Assembly (NCBI RefSeq): GCF_019285515.1
Contig: NZ_CP079095.1
Location: 1,054,001-1,118,000 of the forward strand
DNA length: 64,000 bases
Direction: 5' to 3'
Source: Methylococcus sp. Mc7
Lineage (GTDB): Bacteria; Pseudomonadota; Gammaproteobacteria; Methylococcales; Methylococcaceae
Numbering within the stretch: the first letter of the stretch is position 1; each line of letters begins with the position of its first letter. Of the stretch, positions 27,125 through 35,345 are shown one piece after another. Both the position numbers and the translations under genes were made by a program. The notes beneath the pieces are model-generated. The model worked only from the letters and a program-made list of their open reading frames with translations. It was not told where the DNA came from and did not search any database.

Positions 27125-27985
27125 TCAAGCAGCGTCGACGAGGGCGTTGCGCAGCTTCTTCATCGCGCTGCTCTCGAGCTGGCGGATGCGCTCGGCGGAG
27201 ACGTTGTAGCGCGCCGCCAGATCGTGCAGCGTCAGCTTGTCTTCGCTGAGCCAGCGGCTGGCCACGATGTCGCGGCTGCGGTCGTCGAGCTGGCCGATGG
27301 CTTGCTGCAGTCTCTCCTGCTGGCGGTTTTCCCATTCGCTGTGCTCGATGAGCAGCGCCGGGTCCGCCCCCTCCTGCTGGAGATAATGGATGGGTGCGTG
27401 GCCCTCGCGGTCGTCGCCGTCATCCTCCCCGTGCGCCTCGAGCGCCATGTCCGGATTGTTCAGCCGGTTTTCCATCTTGTAGACGTCCTCGACGTCCACG
27501 CCCAGCTCCTCCGCAACCGCTGCGGCCTCCTCGGGGGTGAGCCAGCCCAGCCGGTTCTTCATCTTGCGCAGGTTGAAGAACAACTTGCGCTGGGCCTTGG
27601 TGGTGGCGATCTTTACGATGCGCCAGTTCTGGATGATGAATTCGTGGATCTCGGCGCGGATCCAGTGCACCGCGAACGAAACCAGCCGCACGCCGACGTC
27701 CGGATCGTAGCGCTTGACCGCCTTCATCAGACCGATGTTGCCCTCCTGGATCAGGTCGGCCAGCGGCAGGCCGTAGCCGAGGTAACCCCGCGCGATGTAG
27801 GCCACGAAACGCAGGTTCGCCAGCACCAGGCGCCGGGCGGCCTCCAGGTCCTGCTCGTCGCGGAAACGGATGGCCAGTTCCCGCTCCTCGTCGGCATCCA
27901 GCCGCGGCAGGCGGTTCACCGCGGCGAAATAATCGTCGATGGAGCCGAGGGGCAAATTGGTCGGGAGAGTCAATTCGTGAGTCAT
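27125..27985 (-). CDS. rpoH: RNA polymerase heat-shock sigma factor, sigma-32
   Basis: 286 residues. Region 2 is clear: LRFVAYIARGYLGYGLPLAD and LIQEGNIGLMKAVKRYDPDVGVRL, then SFAVHWIRAEIHEFIIQNW. The RpoH-box region KAQRKLFFNLRKMKNRLGWL follows, and region 4.2 ends with DRSRDIVASRWLSEDKLTL and the helix-turn-helix YNVSAERIRQLESSAMKKLR. It directs RNA polymerase to heat-shock promoters. The start is the ATG at 27985; the upstream open frame is ftsX shadow. It lies downstream of ftsX, as in other gammaproteobacteria, and has a CIRCE operator 29 bases upstream of its start. Confidence 0.95.
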   Translation of the reverse strand: MTHELTLPTNLPLGSIDDYFAAVNRLPRLDADEERELAIRFRDEQDLEAARRLVLANLRFVAYIARGYLGYGLPLADLIQEGNIGLMKAVKRYDPDVGVRLVSFAVHWIRAEIHEFIIQNWRIVKIATTKAQRKLFFNLRKMKNRLGWLTPEEAAAVAEELGVDVEDVYKMENRLNNPDMALEAHGEDDGDDREGHAPIHYLQQEGADPALLIEHSEWENRQQERLQQAIGQLDDRSRDIVASRWLSEDKLTLHDLAARYNVSAERIRQLESSAMKKLRNALVDAA

Positions 27986-28014
27986 GGAATGCCCTGTTGT
28001 GATGGGGATGGGTT

Positions 28015-28041
28015 TTAGCACTCGTCCCATTTGAGTGCCAA
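28015..28041. promoter_or_regulatory. CIRCE element (HrcA operator) upstream of rpoH
   Basis: TTAGCACTC (28015-28023), nine bases, then GAGTGCCAA (28033-28041). This is the CIRCE consensus TTAGCACTC-N9-GAGTGCTAA with one substitution and exact spacing. It is centred about 43 bases upstream of the rpoH ATG. HrcA, which binds CIRCE, would repress rpoH at normal temperature. CIRCE is classically found at groESL and hrcA-grpE-dnaK. Confidence 0.85.
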
Positions 28042-28086
28042 AACTAGCGCAAGTTCCTTGCTTCGGCAAGCCCTCGCGCCTGCCGC

Positions 28087-29085
28087 TCACTCGGGACGCA
28101 TGTCCCGCAGGTGCTGGATGAGCACGGCGAAGGCGCCGGCTATCCCTAAGAAACAGGCGATACCGATCAGCGCCATCGTCTCCTGAAAACCGAGAAAGGC
28201 CAGGGAAAAGTCGCTGCCGTAGAGCACGTTGAGCTGGCGGATCGGCGCCCTGACGATCAGCAGCATGACGCCGACGACGATCCACGCGCCGATGCTGCCG
28301 AGGAAGCCGTACCAGAAACCGGTATAGAGAAAAGGCCGCCGGATGAACCGGTCGGTCGCGCCCAGCAGCTTCTGCACGATGATTTCCTCGCGGCGGCCGT
28401 ACAGCTCCAGGCGGATGGTGTTGCCGATGATGAACACCACCGCGGCCGCCAGCAATGCCCCGAGGACGCCGAAACTGCGTTCGGCGACCTGGAGCATGGC
28501 ATGGAGACGGTGCATCCACTGGATGTCGCTCTGCACCATATCGACTTCGGGCAGGGCTTTGAGTTCGGCGACGAGGCGTTCCACCTGCCCGGGCTGGGCC
28601 AGCGAATCCTTGGGACGTATGCCGATCACCACCGGCAGCGGGTTGAAATTCAAGGCCGACAAGGCTTCGCCGAAACCGCTGTAGGTCTTCAATTGCTCGA
28701 TTCCGGCTTCCTTGGTGACGAGCCGCGTCTCGGCGATCTGGGCGTGGCTTTTCAGCCGGTCAGCCAGCTTGCGTCCGGCATCGTTGGACAGATCGGGCTT
28801 GAGGTAAAGCGAAATCTCGTTGGTCGCCTCCAGGTCTCCGCCGACCAGGCGGAGGTTCTTCACCAGCACGTGAAAACTGGTGGGCAGCGCCAGCGTGGCG
28901 GCGATGACCAGGAGGGTGAGCGCCATGGCGAAAGGCGTGCGCCGCATCCGCCACAGCGCCTCCTTCGCGGTCTGCACGTGCGAAACCAGGTAGCTCTGCA
29001 GCCGGTCGACCAGGGTCGGACCGCTGCGTCTCCGGGGCGCGGGCGGCGCGACCCGCCGCTGAGCACGACGGCGCTGCCGTCTCAT
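28087..29085 (-). CDS. ftsX: Cell-division ABC transporter permease FtsX
   Basis: 332 residues. A basic cytoplasmic N-terminus (Arg-rich, about 35 residues) is followed by TM1 (ALTLLVIAATLALPTSFHVLV), a large periplasmic domain with the sequence GDLEATNEISLYLKPDLS, and then three C-terminal TM segments of the FtsX/MacB permease domain. With FtsE it links ATP hydrolysis to activation of septal amidases. The ATG at 29085 overlaps the ftsE stop (ATGA), so translation is coupled. Order ftsY-ftsE-ftsX-rpoH is conserved in gammaproteobacteria. Confidence 0.92.
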   Translation of the reverse strand: MRRQRRRAQRRVAPPAPRRRSGPTLVDRLQSYLVSHVQTAKEALWRMRRTPFAMALTLLVIAATLALPTSFHVLVKNLRLVGGDLEATNEISLYLKPDLSNDAGRKLADRLKSHAQIAETRLVTKEAGIEQLKTYSGFGEALSALNFNPLPVVIGIRPKDSLAQPGQVERLVAELKALPEVDMVQSDIQWMHRLHAMLQVAERSFGVLGALLAAAVVFIIGNTIRLELYGRREEIIVQKLLGATDRFIRRPFLYTGFWYGFLGSIGAWIVVGVMLLIVRAPIRQLNVLYGSDFSLAFLGFQETMALIGIACFLGIAGAFAVLIQHLRDMRPE

Positions 29086-29744
29086 GCCCCCACCTCCGAC
29101 AGGCTTCCGCGCTGCAGGCGCAAGACCCGCCCCCCAGCCCGCGAGATCAGCTGTTCGTCGTGGCTGGCGATGAGCAGGGTCACGCCGAGATCGTTGAAAT
29201 CGCGGAAGATGTCCATGACCTCCCGCGCGGCCTCCGGATCGAGGTTGCCGGTGGGCTCGTCGGCGAGGATGAAGTCCGGCTTGTGGACGATCGCCCGGGC
29301 GATGCCGACGCGCTGCTGCTCGCCCCCGGACAGGGTCTGCGGCAGCCGCTTCTCCTTGGACAAGAGCCCCACCTTGCCGAGTGCCGCACGCACCCGCCGG
29401 CTGACCTCGCCCGGGTTGAATCCGGCGATGACCAGCGGCAAAGCGACATTCTCGAACACGGAGCGGTCGTACAGCAGCTTGTAGTCCTGAAAGATCAGGC
29501 CGAGCTTGCGCCGGATATAGGGAATCTCCCGGTTGGAGGCATGGGTGATGTTCCGGCCGTCCAGCACGATCTGGCCGCGCGTGGCCCGCTCGATCACGGC
29601 GACCAGCTTGAGCAGAGTGCTCTTGCCGGCCCCCGAATGGCCGGTGAGGAACACCCGCTCGCCGCGACCGATGTGGAAGCTGACGTCGTGCAGGGCTTCG
29701 CCGAACTCGGGATAGCGCTTGTAGACCTCTTTGAATTCCAGCAC
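29082..29744 (-). CDS. ftsE: Cell-division ATP-binding protein FtsE
   Basis: 220 residues. Walker A is GHSGAGKSTLLKL, the Q-loop IFQDYKLL, the ABC signature LSGGEQQRVGIARAI, Walker B FILADEPTGNLDPEA and the H-loop SHDEQL. Start choice: the open frame runs to 29816 but this overlaps the upstream gene; the GTG at 29744 lies 4 bases after its stop and gives the normal FtsE start (V)LEFKEVYKRYPE and a normal length (E. coli 222). Its ribosome site would be GAGG inside the preceding stop region. Confidence 0.92.
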   Translation of the reverse strand: MLEFKEVYKRYPEFGEALHDVSFHIGRGERVFLTGHSGAGKSTLLKLVAVIERATRGQIVLDGRNITHASNREIPYIRRKLGLIFQDYKLLYDRSVFENVALPLVIAGFNPGEVSRRVRAALGKVGLLSKEKRLPQTLSGGEQQRVGIARAIVHKPDFILADEPTGNLDPEAAREVMDIFRDFNDLGVTLLIASHDEQLISRAGGRVLRLQRGSLSEVGA

Positions 29745-29748
29745 GGCC

Positions 29749-31764
29749 TCAATGCAAGCGGGCGGTCCCGCTCGTCTCTTCCTCGGCGAACAGGGCGTCG
29801 ATGAACTGGGTGGCATCGAAGTCGCGCAGATCGTCGATGCCTTCCCCGATGCCGATGAAGCGTATGGGGATTCCGAACTGCTGCGCCAGCGCGAAGATCA
29901 CCCCGCCTTTGGCGGTGCCGTCCAGCTTGGTCAATGCCAGCCCTGTCAGGCCGACCGCCTCGTTGAACAGCTTGGCCTGGGACATGGCGTTCTGGCCGGT
30001 GCCCGCGTCCAGCACCAGCAGCACCTCGTGCGGCGCGGTCTCGTCGAGACGGCCGATGATGCGCTTGATCTTGCTCAGCTCTTCCATCAGGTTCGACTTG
30101 GTGTGCAGCCGGCCCGCGGTATCGGCGATCAGCACGTCGACCCCGCGCGCCTTGGCGGCCTCCACGGCGTCGTAGATCACCGAAGCCGAATCGGCCCCGC
30201 TGTGCTGGGCGATCACCGCGATCCTATTGCGTTCGCCCCAGGTCTGGAGCTGCTCGACGGCGGCGGCGCGGAAGGTGTCCCCGGCGGCCAGCATGACGCT
30301 GTGGCCCTCGTTCTGCAGCCGTTTGGCGAGCTTGCCGATGGTCGTGGTCTTGCCCACGCCGTTGACCCCCACCACCAGAATGACGAAGGGCCGGACCTCC
30401 GGCGGGATGACCAGCGGCACGCTGCAGGGGCGGACGATGTCGAGCAGGCGGCCGCGCAGACGGTTACGCAGGGATTCGCCGTCGGCCAGTTCCTGCTTCT
30501 CCAGGCCCGAGCCCAGATCCGCGACGATTTCCCGAGTCACGTTGACGCCGACGTCGGCCATCAGCAATTGCTCTTCGATCTCGTCCAGCAACTCGCGGTC
30601 GATGCGGCCCCGGCCCAGGGCGGCAAGCAAGCCGGTCAGGCCGCTGCGGGTCTTGCCGAGCTGGCCGCGCAGGCGCTCGAACAGGGTCTCCGGCGCAGGC
30701 AGCGGAGGTACCGCCTCGACCGGCGGGCGCACCGGCACCACTTCGGGCACGGCGGCCGCCGCCGGCAGGCGCCGGCGCAGGTAGACGTTGATATGCACCA
30801 CGTTGAGCAGCAGCAGCGCCGCCACGGCCTGGTGCGCGACGGCGACCGCCACCGGCAGCCGCATCAGGACGCTCAGTACGCCGAGGCCGACCTGCAGCAG
30901 CAACAGGAAGCTCAGCAGCACCGCCGGCTTGCTGATCGGGGCCGCATTGCGGTTGGAACTGGCCCCCATGGCCAAGAGGCTCAGAACCAGGAACACCGCC
31001 ACGGCGCCGAGCCGGTGCGCGAAATGGATGGCCGCCCGCGCCTCGACCGGCAGCACCCCTCCCGCGTAGTCGGCGGCAATGTTCGGCCAAAGCGTGAAGC
31101 CGTGCCGCCAGTCCACCTCCGGCCAGGGCTGGCCCAGGCAGGTCGGAAAGTCCGGGCAGGCGAGGCCGGCACGCTGGGCCTCGGTCCAGCCGCCCAAGGC
31201 GATTTCGGCCAGCAGCAGTACCAAGCCGACCCGCGCCAGAAGGCGCAAGCCCGGTGCTCCCCGCACGGCCGCGTCGTCCACCCCCGGCTTGACGCCCAGA
31301 TACAGCCAGTAAGCGCAGCCAAGGGTCAGAAATCCGCTGAACAGGTGTGCGGCGGAAACCAGAGGCATCGGCGTGGCGTAGTGCCCCCACAAACCCAGCG
31401 CTGCCTGTACCCCCACCAATACCAGCAGTACCGCCAACAGCGACGCCGCCCTGCCGCGGTGGGCCGGCAGCCACCAAACCATGGCGATCAGGACCAACAC
31501 CAGCACGCCGAAAGCGCCGCCCAGATAAAGGTGGACCCAGCCCAGCCACAGCCATTTCAGCGCCTTGCCGCCGACCGCGGCCATCATCGCGGCGGACTGC
31601 TCGTCGACGACGGGCGCACCGTAGCAGCCGGGCCAGGCCGGGCAGCCGAGGCCGGCGTCGGCGATGCGGAGGAAAGCGCCGATCAGCAGCGCGCCCAATA
31701 GGAGGATCAGACCGAGAAAAGTGAGCTTTCTGAACATGGCATGTTGTTGTGAGTTATGGGCCAT
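29749..31764 (-). CDS. ftsY: Fusion of heme A synthase (CtaA/COX15) with SRP receptor FtsY
   Basis: One uninterrupted frame of 671 residues encodes two proteins that are normally separate. Residues 1-332 are a COX15/CtaA heme A synthase with eight TM segments and the heme-ligand histidines H78, H140, H247/H250 and H311; the motifs GLGCPAWPGCYG and GLACPDFPTCLGQ are diagnostic. Residues 333-359 are an Ala/Pro/Val linker. Residues 360-671 are the FtsY N and G domains: ELLDEIEEQLLMADVGVNVT, GVNGVGKTTTIGKLA (G1), AAGDTFRAAAVEQL, DTAGRLHTKSNLMEEL and TKLDGTAKGGVIFALA. The acidic A domain of ordinary FtsY is absent. GTG codons in the linker could start a free FtsY but none has a clear ribosome site. 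The gene lies where cox-assembly genes meet ftsE-ftsX-rpoH. Confidence 0.92.
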   Translation of the reverse strand: MAHNSQQHAMFRKLTFLGLILLLGALLIGAFLRIADAGLGCPAWPGCYGAPVVDEQSAAMMAAVGGKALKWLWLGWVHLYLGGAFGVLVLVLIAMVWWLPAHRGRAASLLAVLLVLVGVQAALGLWGHYATPMPLVSAAHLFSGFLTLGCAYWLYLGVKPGVDDAAVRGAPGLRLLARVGLVLLLAEIALGGWTEAQRAGLACPDFPTCLGQPWPEVDWRHGFTLWPNIAADYAGGVLPVEARAAIHFAHRLGAVAVFLVLSLLAMGASSNRNAAPISKPAVLLSFLLLLQVGLGVLSVLMRLPVAVAVAHQAVAALLLLNVVHINVYLRRRLPAAAAVPEVVPVRPPVEAVPPLPAPETLFERLRGQLGKTRSGLTGLLAALGRGRIDRELLDEIEEQLLMADVGVNVTREIVADLGSGLEKQELADGESLRNRLRGRLLDIVRPCSVPLVIPPEVRPFVILVVGVNGVGKTTTIGKLAKRLQNEGHSVMLAAGDTFRAAAVEQLQTWGERNRIAVIAQHSGADSASVIYDAVEAAKARGVDVLIADTAGRLHTKSNLMEELSKIKRIIGRLDETAPHEVLLVLDAGTGQNAMSQAKLFNEAVGLTGLALTKLDGTAKGGVIFALAQQFGIPIRFIGIGEGIDDLRDFDATQFIDALFAEEETSGTARLH

Positions 31765-31770
31765 CCGGCG

Positions 31771-32373
31771 TCAGCCGATCTGGGAGGCGCGTAGCAGGTG
31801 CTTGAGGTCCTTCAGCACGCCGTACGGATCGAAATCCGCATCGTAATACATCATCAGGTTGCCGAGCGGATCGAGCAGGAGAATCTGGCCCGGCTGCAGC
31901 GGGCCGCCGGCCGCCTTTTCCAGCTTTTCCCGTAAGGCGGGCGCGAGTCCGGCCACGGCCAGGAATTCGTCCTGCCGCAGCCAGTCGGCCAGCGGCCCCG
32001 CGGCCTCCGGATCGGCCAGCAGGAGGAGACGGCGCACCCTGGGAATTTCCTTGTTCAGCATCAGCCGCATCTGCCGGGTCTTGTACAGGTTCTGCCGGCA
32101 AACCTCGGCGCACGGGCCGTCGGCGACGCTCAGGACGATCCAGCGGCCCTTGAGCTGCTCCATCGATTCGGAGGAAGTGACCGGCGCCGCGAGCAATTCG
32201 CCGTAACCCAACGGTACGGCGGGGGTGACCAGGTGTCCGACGTTGCCCAGATCGCCCATCACCAGTTGCGGATGGCGGGCGAAATACCAGGCCGCGGCGA
32301 ACGGCACGATGCAAATCAGGGCGATGATGATGATGGTACGCTGGTTGCGCCGCTGGGTCGGAGTGAGTGCCAT
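31771..32373 (-). CDS. SCO1/SenC-like cytochrome oxidase assembly protein, membrane-anchored
   Basis: About 200 residues. One N-terminal TM anchor (TIIIIALICIVPFAAAWYFA) is followed by a periplasmic thioredoxin-like domain: LKGRWIVLSVADGPCAEVCRQNLY carries a CxxxC pair placed as in SCO1 copper chaperones, and PLGNLMMYYDADFDPYGVLKDL is a typical thioredoxin-fold end. Proteins of this size sit between SURF1 and CtaA in many proteobacterial cox operons, as here. The start at 32373 is chosen because the upstream frame to 32541 is SURF1 shadow. Confidence 0.75.
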   Translation of the reverse strand: MALTPTQRRNQRTIIIIALICIVPFAAAWYFARHPQLVMGDLGNVGHLVTPAVPLGYGELLAAPVTSSESMEQLKGRWIVLSVADGPCAEVCRQNLYKTRQMRLMLNKEIPRVRRLLLLADPEAAGPLADWLRQDEFLAVAGLAPALREKLEKAAGGPLQPGQILLLDPLGNLMMYYDADFDPYGVLKDLKHLLRASQIG

Positions 32374-32395
32374 GGCTGTGTGATAGTTCAAGAAA

Positions 32396-33136
32396 TCAGG
32401 GAGAAACGCCTGGATCCTGCGCCGCACCCGCCCTGAATCCATGGCGGAGAAACAGTCCCAGTGCGATCGCGGCGAAGGAAAACCACTGGATGGCGTAGCC
32501 CGTGCTTTTGTCCGGATCGACGTTGGCCGGCTTCCAATCACGCGCGTAGCCTTCGGACTCCCCCGCGTCCAGCAACACCTGGTAAGGCAGCAGACGGTAC
32601 CCGAGGCGCCGCTCCAACGCCTCCCGCTCCAGGACCTGCACCGTCGCCGGCCAGCCGGCGGCGGGGACTTCCGCGCCTTCCAGCTTCAAGCCCACGGCGG
32701 GAAAGCGCTCCACCACGCCGGTCAGCTCGACCGCGGGCACCCGGAGCGGCAGCTCGGGCAGCCGCCGGCGGTCGGGACCCGCGGGAATCCAGCCGCGATT
32801 GACCAGCACCGCCAGGTCCGAACCCGCGAGCCTGAGCGGAGTGAGCACGTGATAGCCGGCCTTGCCGCCGTGGACCTGGTTGTCCAGCAGGAACTGACGC
32901 CCGGCATCGTATTCCCCCTTCACCGCCACCCGCCGATAGCGTGGCGGCTCGGCCTCGGCGACGGACGGGTCGAGCCGCAGCGGCGGCTCGGCCGACTGGC
33001 TGGCAAACTGCGCCTGCAGCGCCCGCTTCTCGGCGGCCCGGTTGAGCTGCCAGCCCCCAAGGGAGCAGAACAGAGGCAATGCCAGCGCGATTCCGATGAC
33101 CGCAACCCCCGCGGGTTTGAAGCTATAATGCCTCAT
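32396..33136 (-). CDS. SURF1 family cytochrome oxidase assembly protein
   Basis: About 246 residues with one TM segment at each end (residues 10-30 and about 215-235) and a periplasmic beta domain between. SURF1 signatures: GGWQLNRAAEK after TM1, RYRRVAVKGEYD, GYHVLTPLRL, VLVNRGWIPAG, and near the end STGYAIQWFSFAAIALG. SURF1 proteins help insert heme A into subunit I of the aa3-type oxidase. This fits its position beside the heme A synthase domain. The start at 33136 is MRHYSFKPAGV. Confidence 0.9.
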   Translation of the reverse strand: MRHYSFKPAGVAVIGIALALPLFCSLGGWQLNRAAEKRALQAQFASQSAEPPLRLDPSVAEAEPPRYRRVAVKGEYDAGRQFLLDNQVHGGKAGYHVLTPLRLAGSDLAVLVNRGWIPAGPDRRRLPELPLRVPAVELTGVVERFPAVGLKLEGAEVPAAGWPATVQVLEREALERRLGYRLLPYQVLLDAGESEGYARDWKPANVDPDKSTGYAIQWFSFAAIALGLFLRHGFRAGAAQDPGVSP

Positions 33137-33184
33137 TTCGCAACCGTGGCCGGTGCGCCGCGTCCGTCGCCCAGGAATCCGAAC

Positions 33185-33451
33185 ATGCTGCCTAAAATCC
33201 TCATCGTGCTGGTACTGGTCGTGATCGTCGCCAGCCTGGGCTCCGCCTTGTTCTATCTGGTCAAGGACGGCGACCGCCGTTCGCCCAGGACCGTGCGCGC
33301 CCTGACGCTGCGCATCGGCCTGTCGATCGCGCTGTTCCTGGCGCTGCTGCTGGGGTATGCGCTGGGCCTCCTGCGTCCGCACGGGCTGCGCCCGGACGGA
33401 CCGGCCGCGTCGCCTCGAGCCACAGCCCCCGCCCAGGCAGATCCGCGCTGA
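33185..33451 (+). CDS. Twin transmembrane protein (DUF2909)
   Basis: 88 residues with two TM helices (about residues 5-26 and 44-63) joined by the loop LVKDGDRRSPRTVRALTLRI, the DUF2909 signature. These small proteins usually sit beside SURF1 in cox operons and probably help oxidase assembly. Here it is divergent from SURF1, with 48 bases between starts, so the two promoters must overlap. Confidence 0.8.
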   Translation: MLPKILIVLVLVVIVASLGSALFYLVKDGDRRSPRTVRALTLRIGLSIALFLALLLGYALGLLRPHGLRPDGPAASPRATAPAQADPR

Positions 33452-33556
33452 ACCGGCTTGTGGCGTCTCAAAGGCGGCATATGATACCCGCTAGGCGCTC
33501 CTTTTCCCACGCAAGCGCCGGCTCGAACGCCGACACCGTCCCTTAAAGAGATCAAC

Positions 33557-34609
33557 ATGATGCTTCCGATTCTGCGCCGTTGCGGCGGATTGGTACTCGG
33601 CGCCGCATTGGCCGCCTGCCAGTCCGGCGACAGCGAAACCCTGCTGTCCGGCGAAGTGCAGGGCACCACCTATCACATCAAAATGGTGCTGGACGGCCTG
33701 CAAGTGGATCAGGCCGATTTGAGGAAAGCCGTGGATGCCGTGTACAACGACATCGACCTCAAGCTTTCGAACTACCGGGAAGACTCCGAAATCTCCAGGC
33801 TCAACCGCGAAGCCACGACCGACTGGCTGACCGTCTCGCCCGAGATCGCCGAACTGGTCGACATCGCCCGCCGGGTACACGGCAAGACCGAAGGCTGTTA
33901 CGACCTGACGGTCAAACCCCTGTTCGACCTGTGGGGCTTCTCGCGCCATCAGAACCGCGTGCCGACCGACACCGAAATCGCCGCTGTGCTGCCGCACATC
34001 GGCATGGACAAGCTGGAAGTGGACGTTCCCGGCCGCCGCCTGCGCAAGAAAGATCCCACCCTGCGCATCGACCTGTCCTCCATCGCCCAGGGCTACACCG
34101 TCGGCCGCGTGGCCGGCCTGCTGGAAGCGAAGGGCATCCAGAACTACCTGGTCGAGGTCGGCGGCGAAATGCAGGTCAAGGGCCGCAAGGCCAACGGCAA
34201 ACCCTGGCGCATCGCCGTGGAAAAGCCGATGCCCTATACCCGCGAAATCGAACGGATACTGGATGTCCACCAGACGGATGGCACCGCCATCATGACCTCG
34301 GGCACTTACCGGAATTTCTTCGAGGAGGGCGGCAAGACCTACTCGCACATCCTCGACCCGAAAACCGGACGCCCGGTCGACCATCATTTGCTGTCAACCA
34401 CGGTGCTGCATCCCGACCCCACCTGGGCCGATGCATGGTCCACCGCATTGCTTTGCCTGGGAGAGCAAAAGGGCTATGCCGTCGCCGCAGAGGAAGGACT
34501 CAAGGCGCTGCTGATCTACGGCGAAAGCGGCGAGTTGAAAGAGCGATTTACTCCGGCACTCGGCGCGGAAATGCCGATGCCGCCGGCCTCGCCTCTGCCC
34601 GCCCAATGA
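33557..34609 (+). CDS. apbE: FAD:protein FMN transferase, lipoprotein
   Basis: 350 residues. A signal peptide ends with the lipobox LAAC (Cys23), so it is a periplasmic lipoprotein. ApbE motifs: GEVQGTTYHIKM, a DIDLKLSNYREDSEISRLN stretch, IDLSSIAQGYTVGRVA, NYLVEVGGEMQVKG, and the Mg/FAD region TSGTYRNFFEEGGKTYSHIL followed by DPKTGRPV. ApbE attaches FMN to threonines of proteins such as NqrB/C and RnfD/G, none of which is in this window. Confidence 0.92.
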   Translation: MMLPILRRCGGLVLGAALAACQSGDSETLLSGEVQGTTYHIKMVLDGLQVDQADLRKAVDAVYNDIDLKLSNYREDSEISRLNREATTDWLTVSPEIAELVDIARRVHGKTEGCYDLTVKPLFDLWGFSRHQNRVPTDTEIAAVLPHIGMDKLEVDVPGRRLRKKDPTLRIDLSSIAQGYTVGRVAGLLEAKGIQNYLVEVGGEMQVKGRKANGKPWRIAVEKPMPYTREIERILDVHQTDGTAIMTSGTYRNFFEEGGKTYSHILDPKTGRPVDHHLLSTTVLHPDPTWADAWSTALLCLGEQKGYAVAAEEGLKALLIYGESGELKERFTPALGAEMPMPPASPLPAQ

Positions 34610-34658
34610 AAAGGCTCGCCCTTTGCCCGAGCTCGGAACCCTTCGGCAGGCCACACGT

Positions 34659-35063
34659 TCACATCAGCCAGTCTTCCAACCTGAGGCCCGGCACCCGGCT
34701 GAATTCCCCCGTGTTGTGAGTGACGAGGATGAGGTCATTCGCCAGTACGATGGCGGCGATCAACAGGTCGTTGGCACCGATGATCCGGCCCTCTTTCTGC
34801 AGCAAGGCCCTGATTCCCGCATAGCATTCGGCAGCTCGACGATCGAAGGGATAGCTGGCGAGATGCCTGAACTCCTCGATCCGGCTGCGGGCCCGCCCGT
34901 AATCAGCCGAAAGCTCGGCACCCAGCAACAACTCGGCCCAGACGACTTCGCAGATGCACATCTGGCCGAGAGGACGCGCAGCGACCCTTTGCCTCAAGAT
35001 GGCATGACGGCCGCGTTCGAGAGCGATGCAAACGTTTGTGTCCAGAAGATAACGTTGCGTCAT
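34659..35063 (-). CDS. vapC: PIN-domain toxin, VapC type
   Basis: 134 residues. The PIN fold is clear: LLDTNVCIAL with the first catalytic Asp, CEVVWAELLLGAE with the conserved Glu, and GANDLLIAAIVLANDLILVT with the third acidic residue, followed by HNTGEFSRVPGLRLEDW. It is a Mg-dependent RNase of type II toxin-antitoxin systems. It starts within the antitoxin stop (ATGA, 4-base overlap), as is normal for such pairs. Confidence 0.9.
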   Translation of the reverse strand: MTQRYLLDTNVCIALERGRHAILRQRVAARPLGQMCICEVVWAELLLGAELSADYGRARSRIEEFRHLASYPFDRRAAECYAGIRALLQKEGRIIGANDLLIAAIVLANDLILVTHNTGEFSRVPGLRLEDWLM

Positions 35064-35284
35064 AAGACTTCCACCTCATCGAGAGGCGGTTGCGCCGGCC
35101 TGTCGGGAAACTCGGGGCAGGCCCCCCACACCCGCTCAAGCCAGTTTTCGGTATCGCTTGGCAGCGGCGCGTTACCGGACACACCATAGCGAAACTCAAG
35201 AAACTCGACGAAATCGAGCACCTCGCGAGCGGCATGTTCCGGCAGATTCAACGTACGCCGATAAATCGTCTCAGCCAAGGTCAT
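35060..35284 (-). CDS. vapB: Antitoxin of the VapC pair, DUF2281 type
   Basis: 74 residues. MTLAETIYRRTLNLPEHAAREVLDFVEFLEFRYG is the DUF2281 signature, and the C-terminal half is acidic and Pro-rich as expected for a segment that wraps the toxin. It is translationally coupled to vapC. No clear DNA-binding fold is visible, so autoregulation cannot be judged. Confidence 0.85.
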   Translation of the reverse strand: MTLAETIYRRTLNLPEHAAREVLDFVEFLEFRYGVSGNAPLPSDTENWLERVWGACPEFPDRPAQPPLDEVEVL

Positions 35285-35345
35285 GGCGTTTCCTCTTCAT
35301 GCGATGAGCAAAAAACACGCGGGAACTCCCGCCCGGGAACCGACG

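Noticed and set aside
29731-31701. Plus-strand ORF of 656 codons opposite the ctaA-ftsY fusion
   Set aside because: Gln/His/Arg-rich shadow of a well-supported gene.
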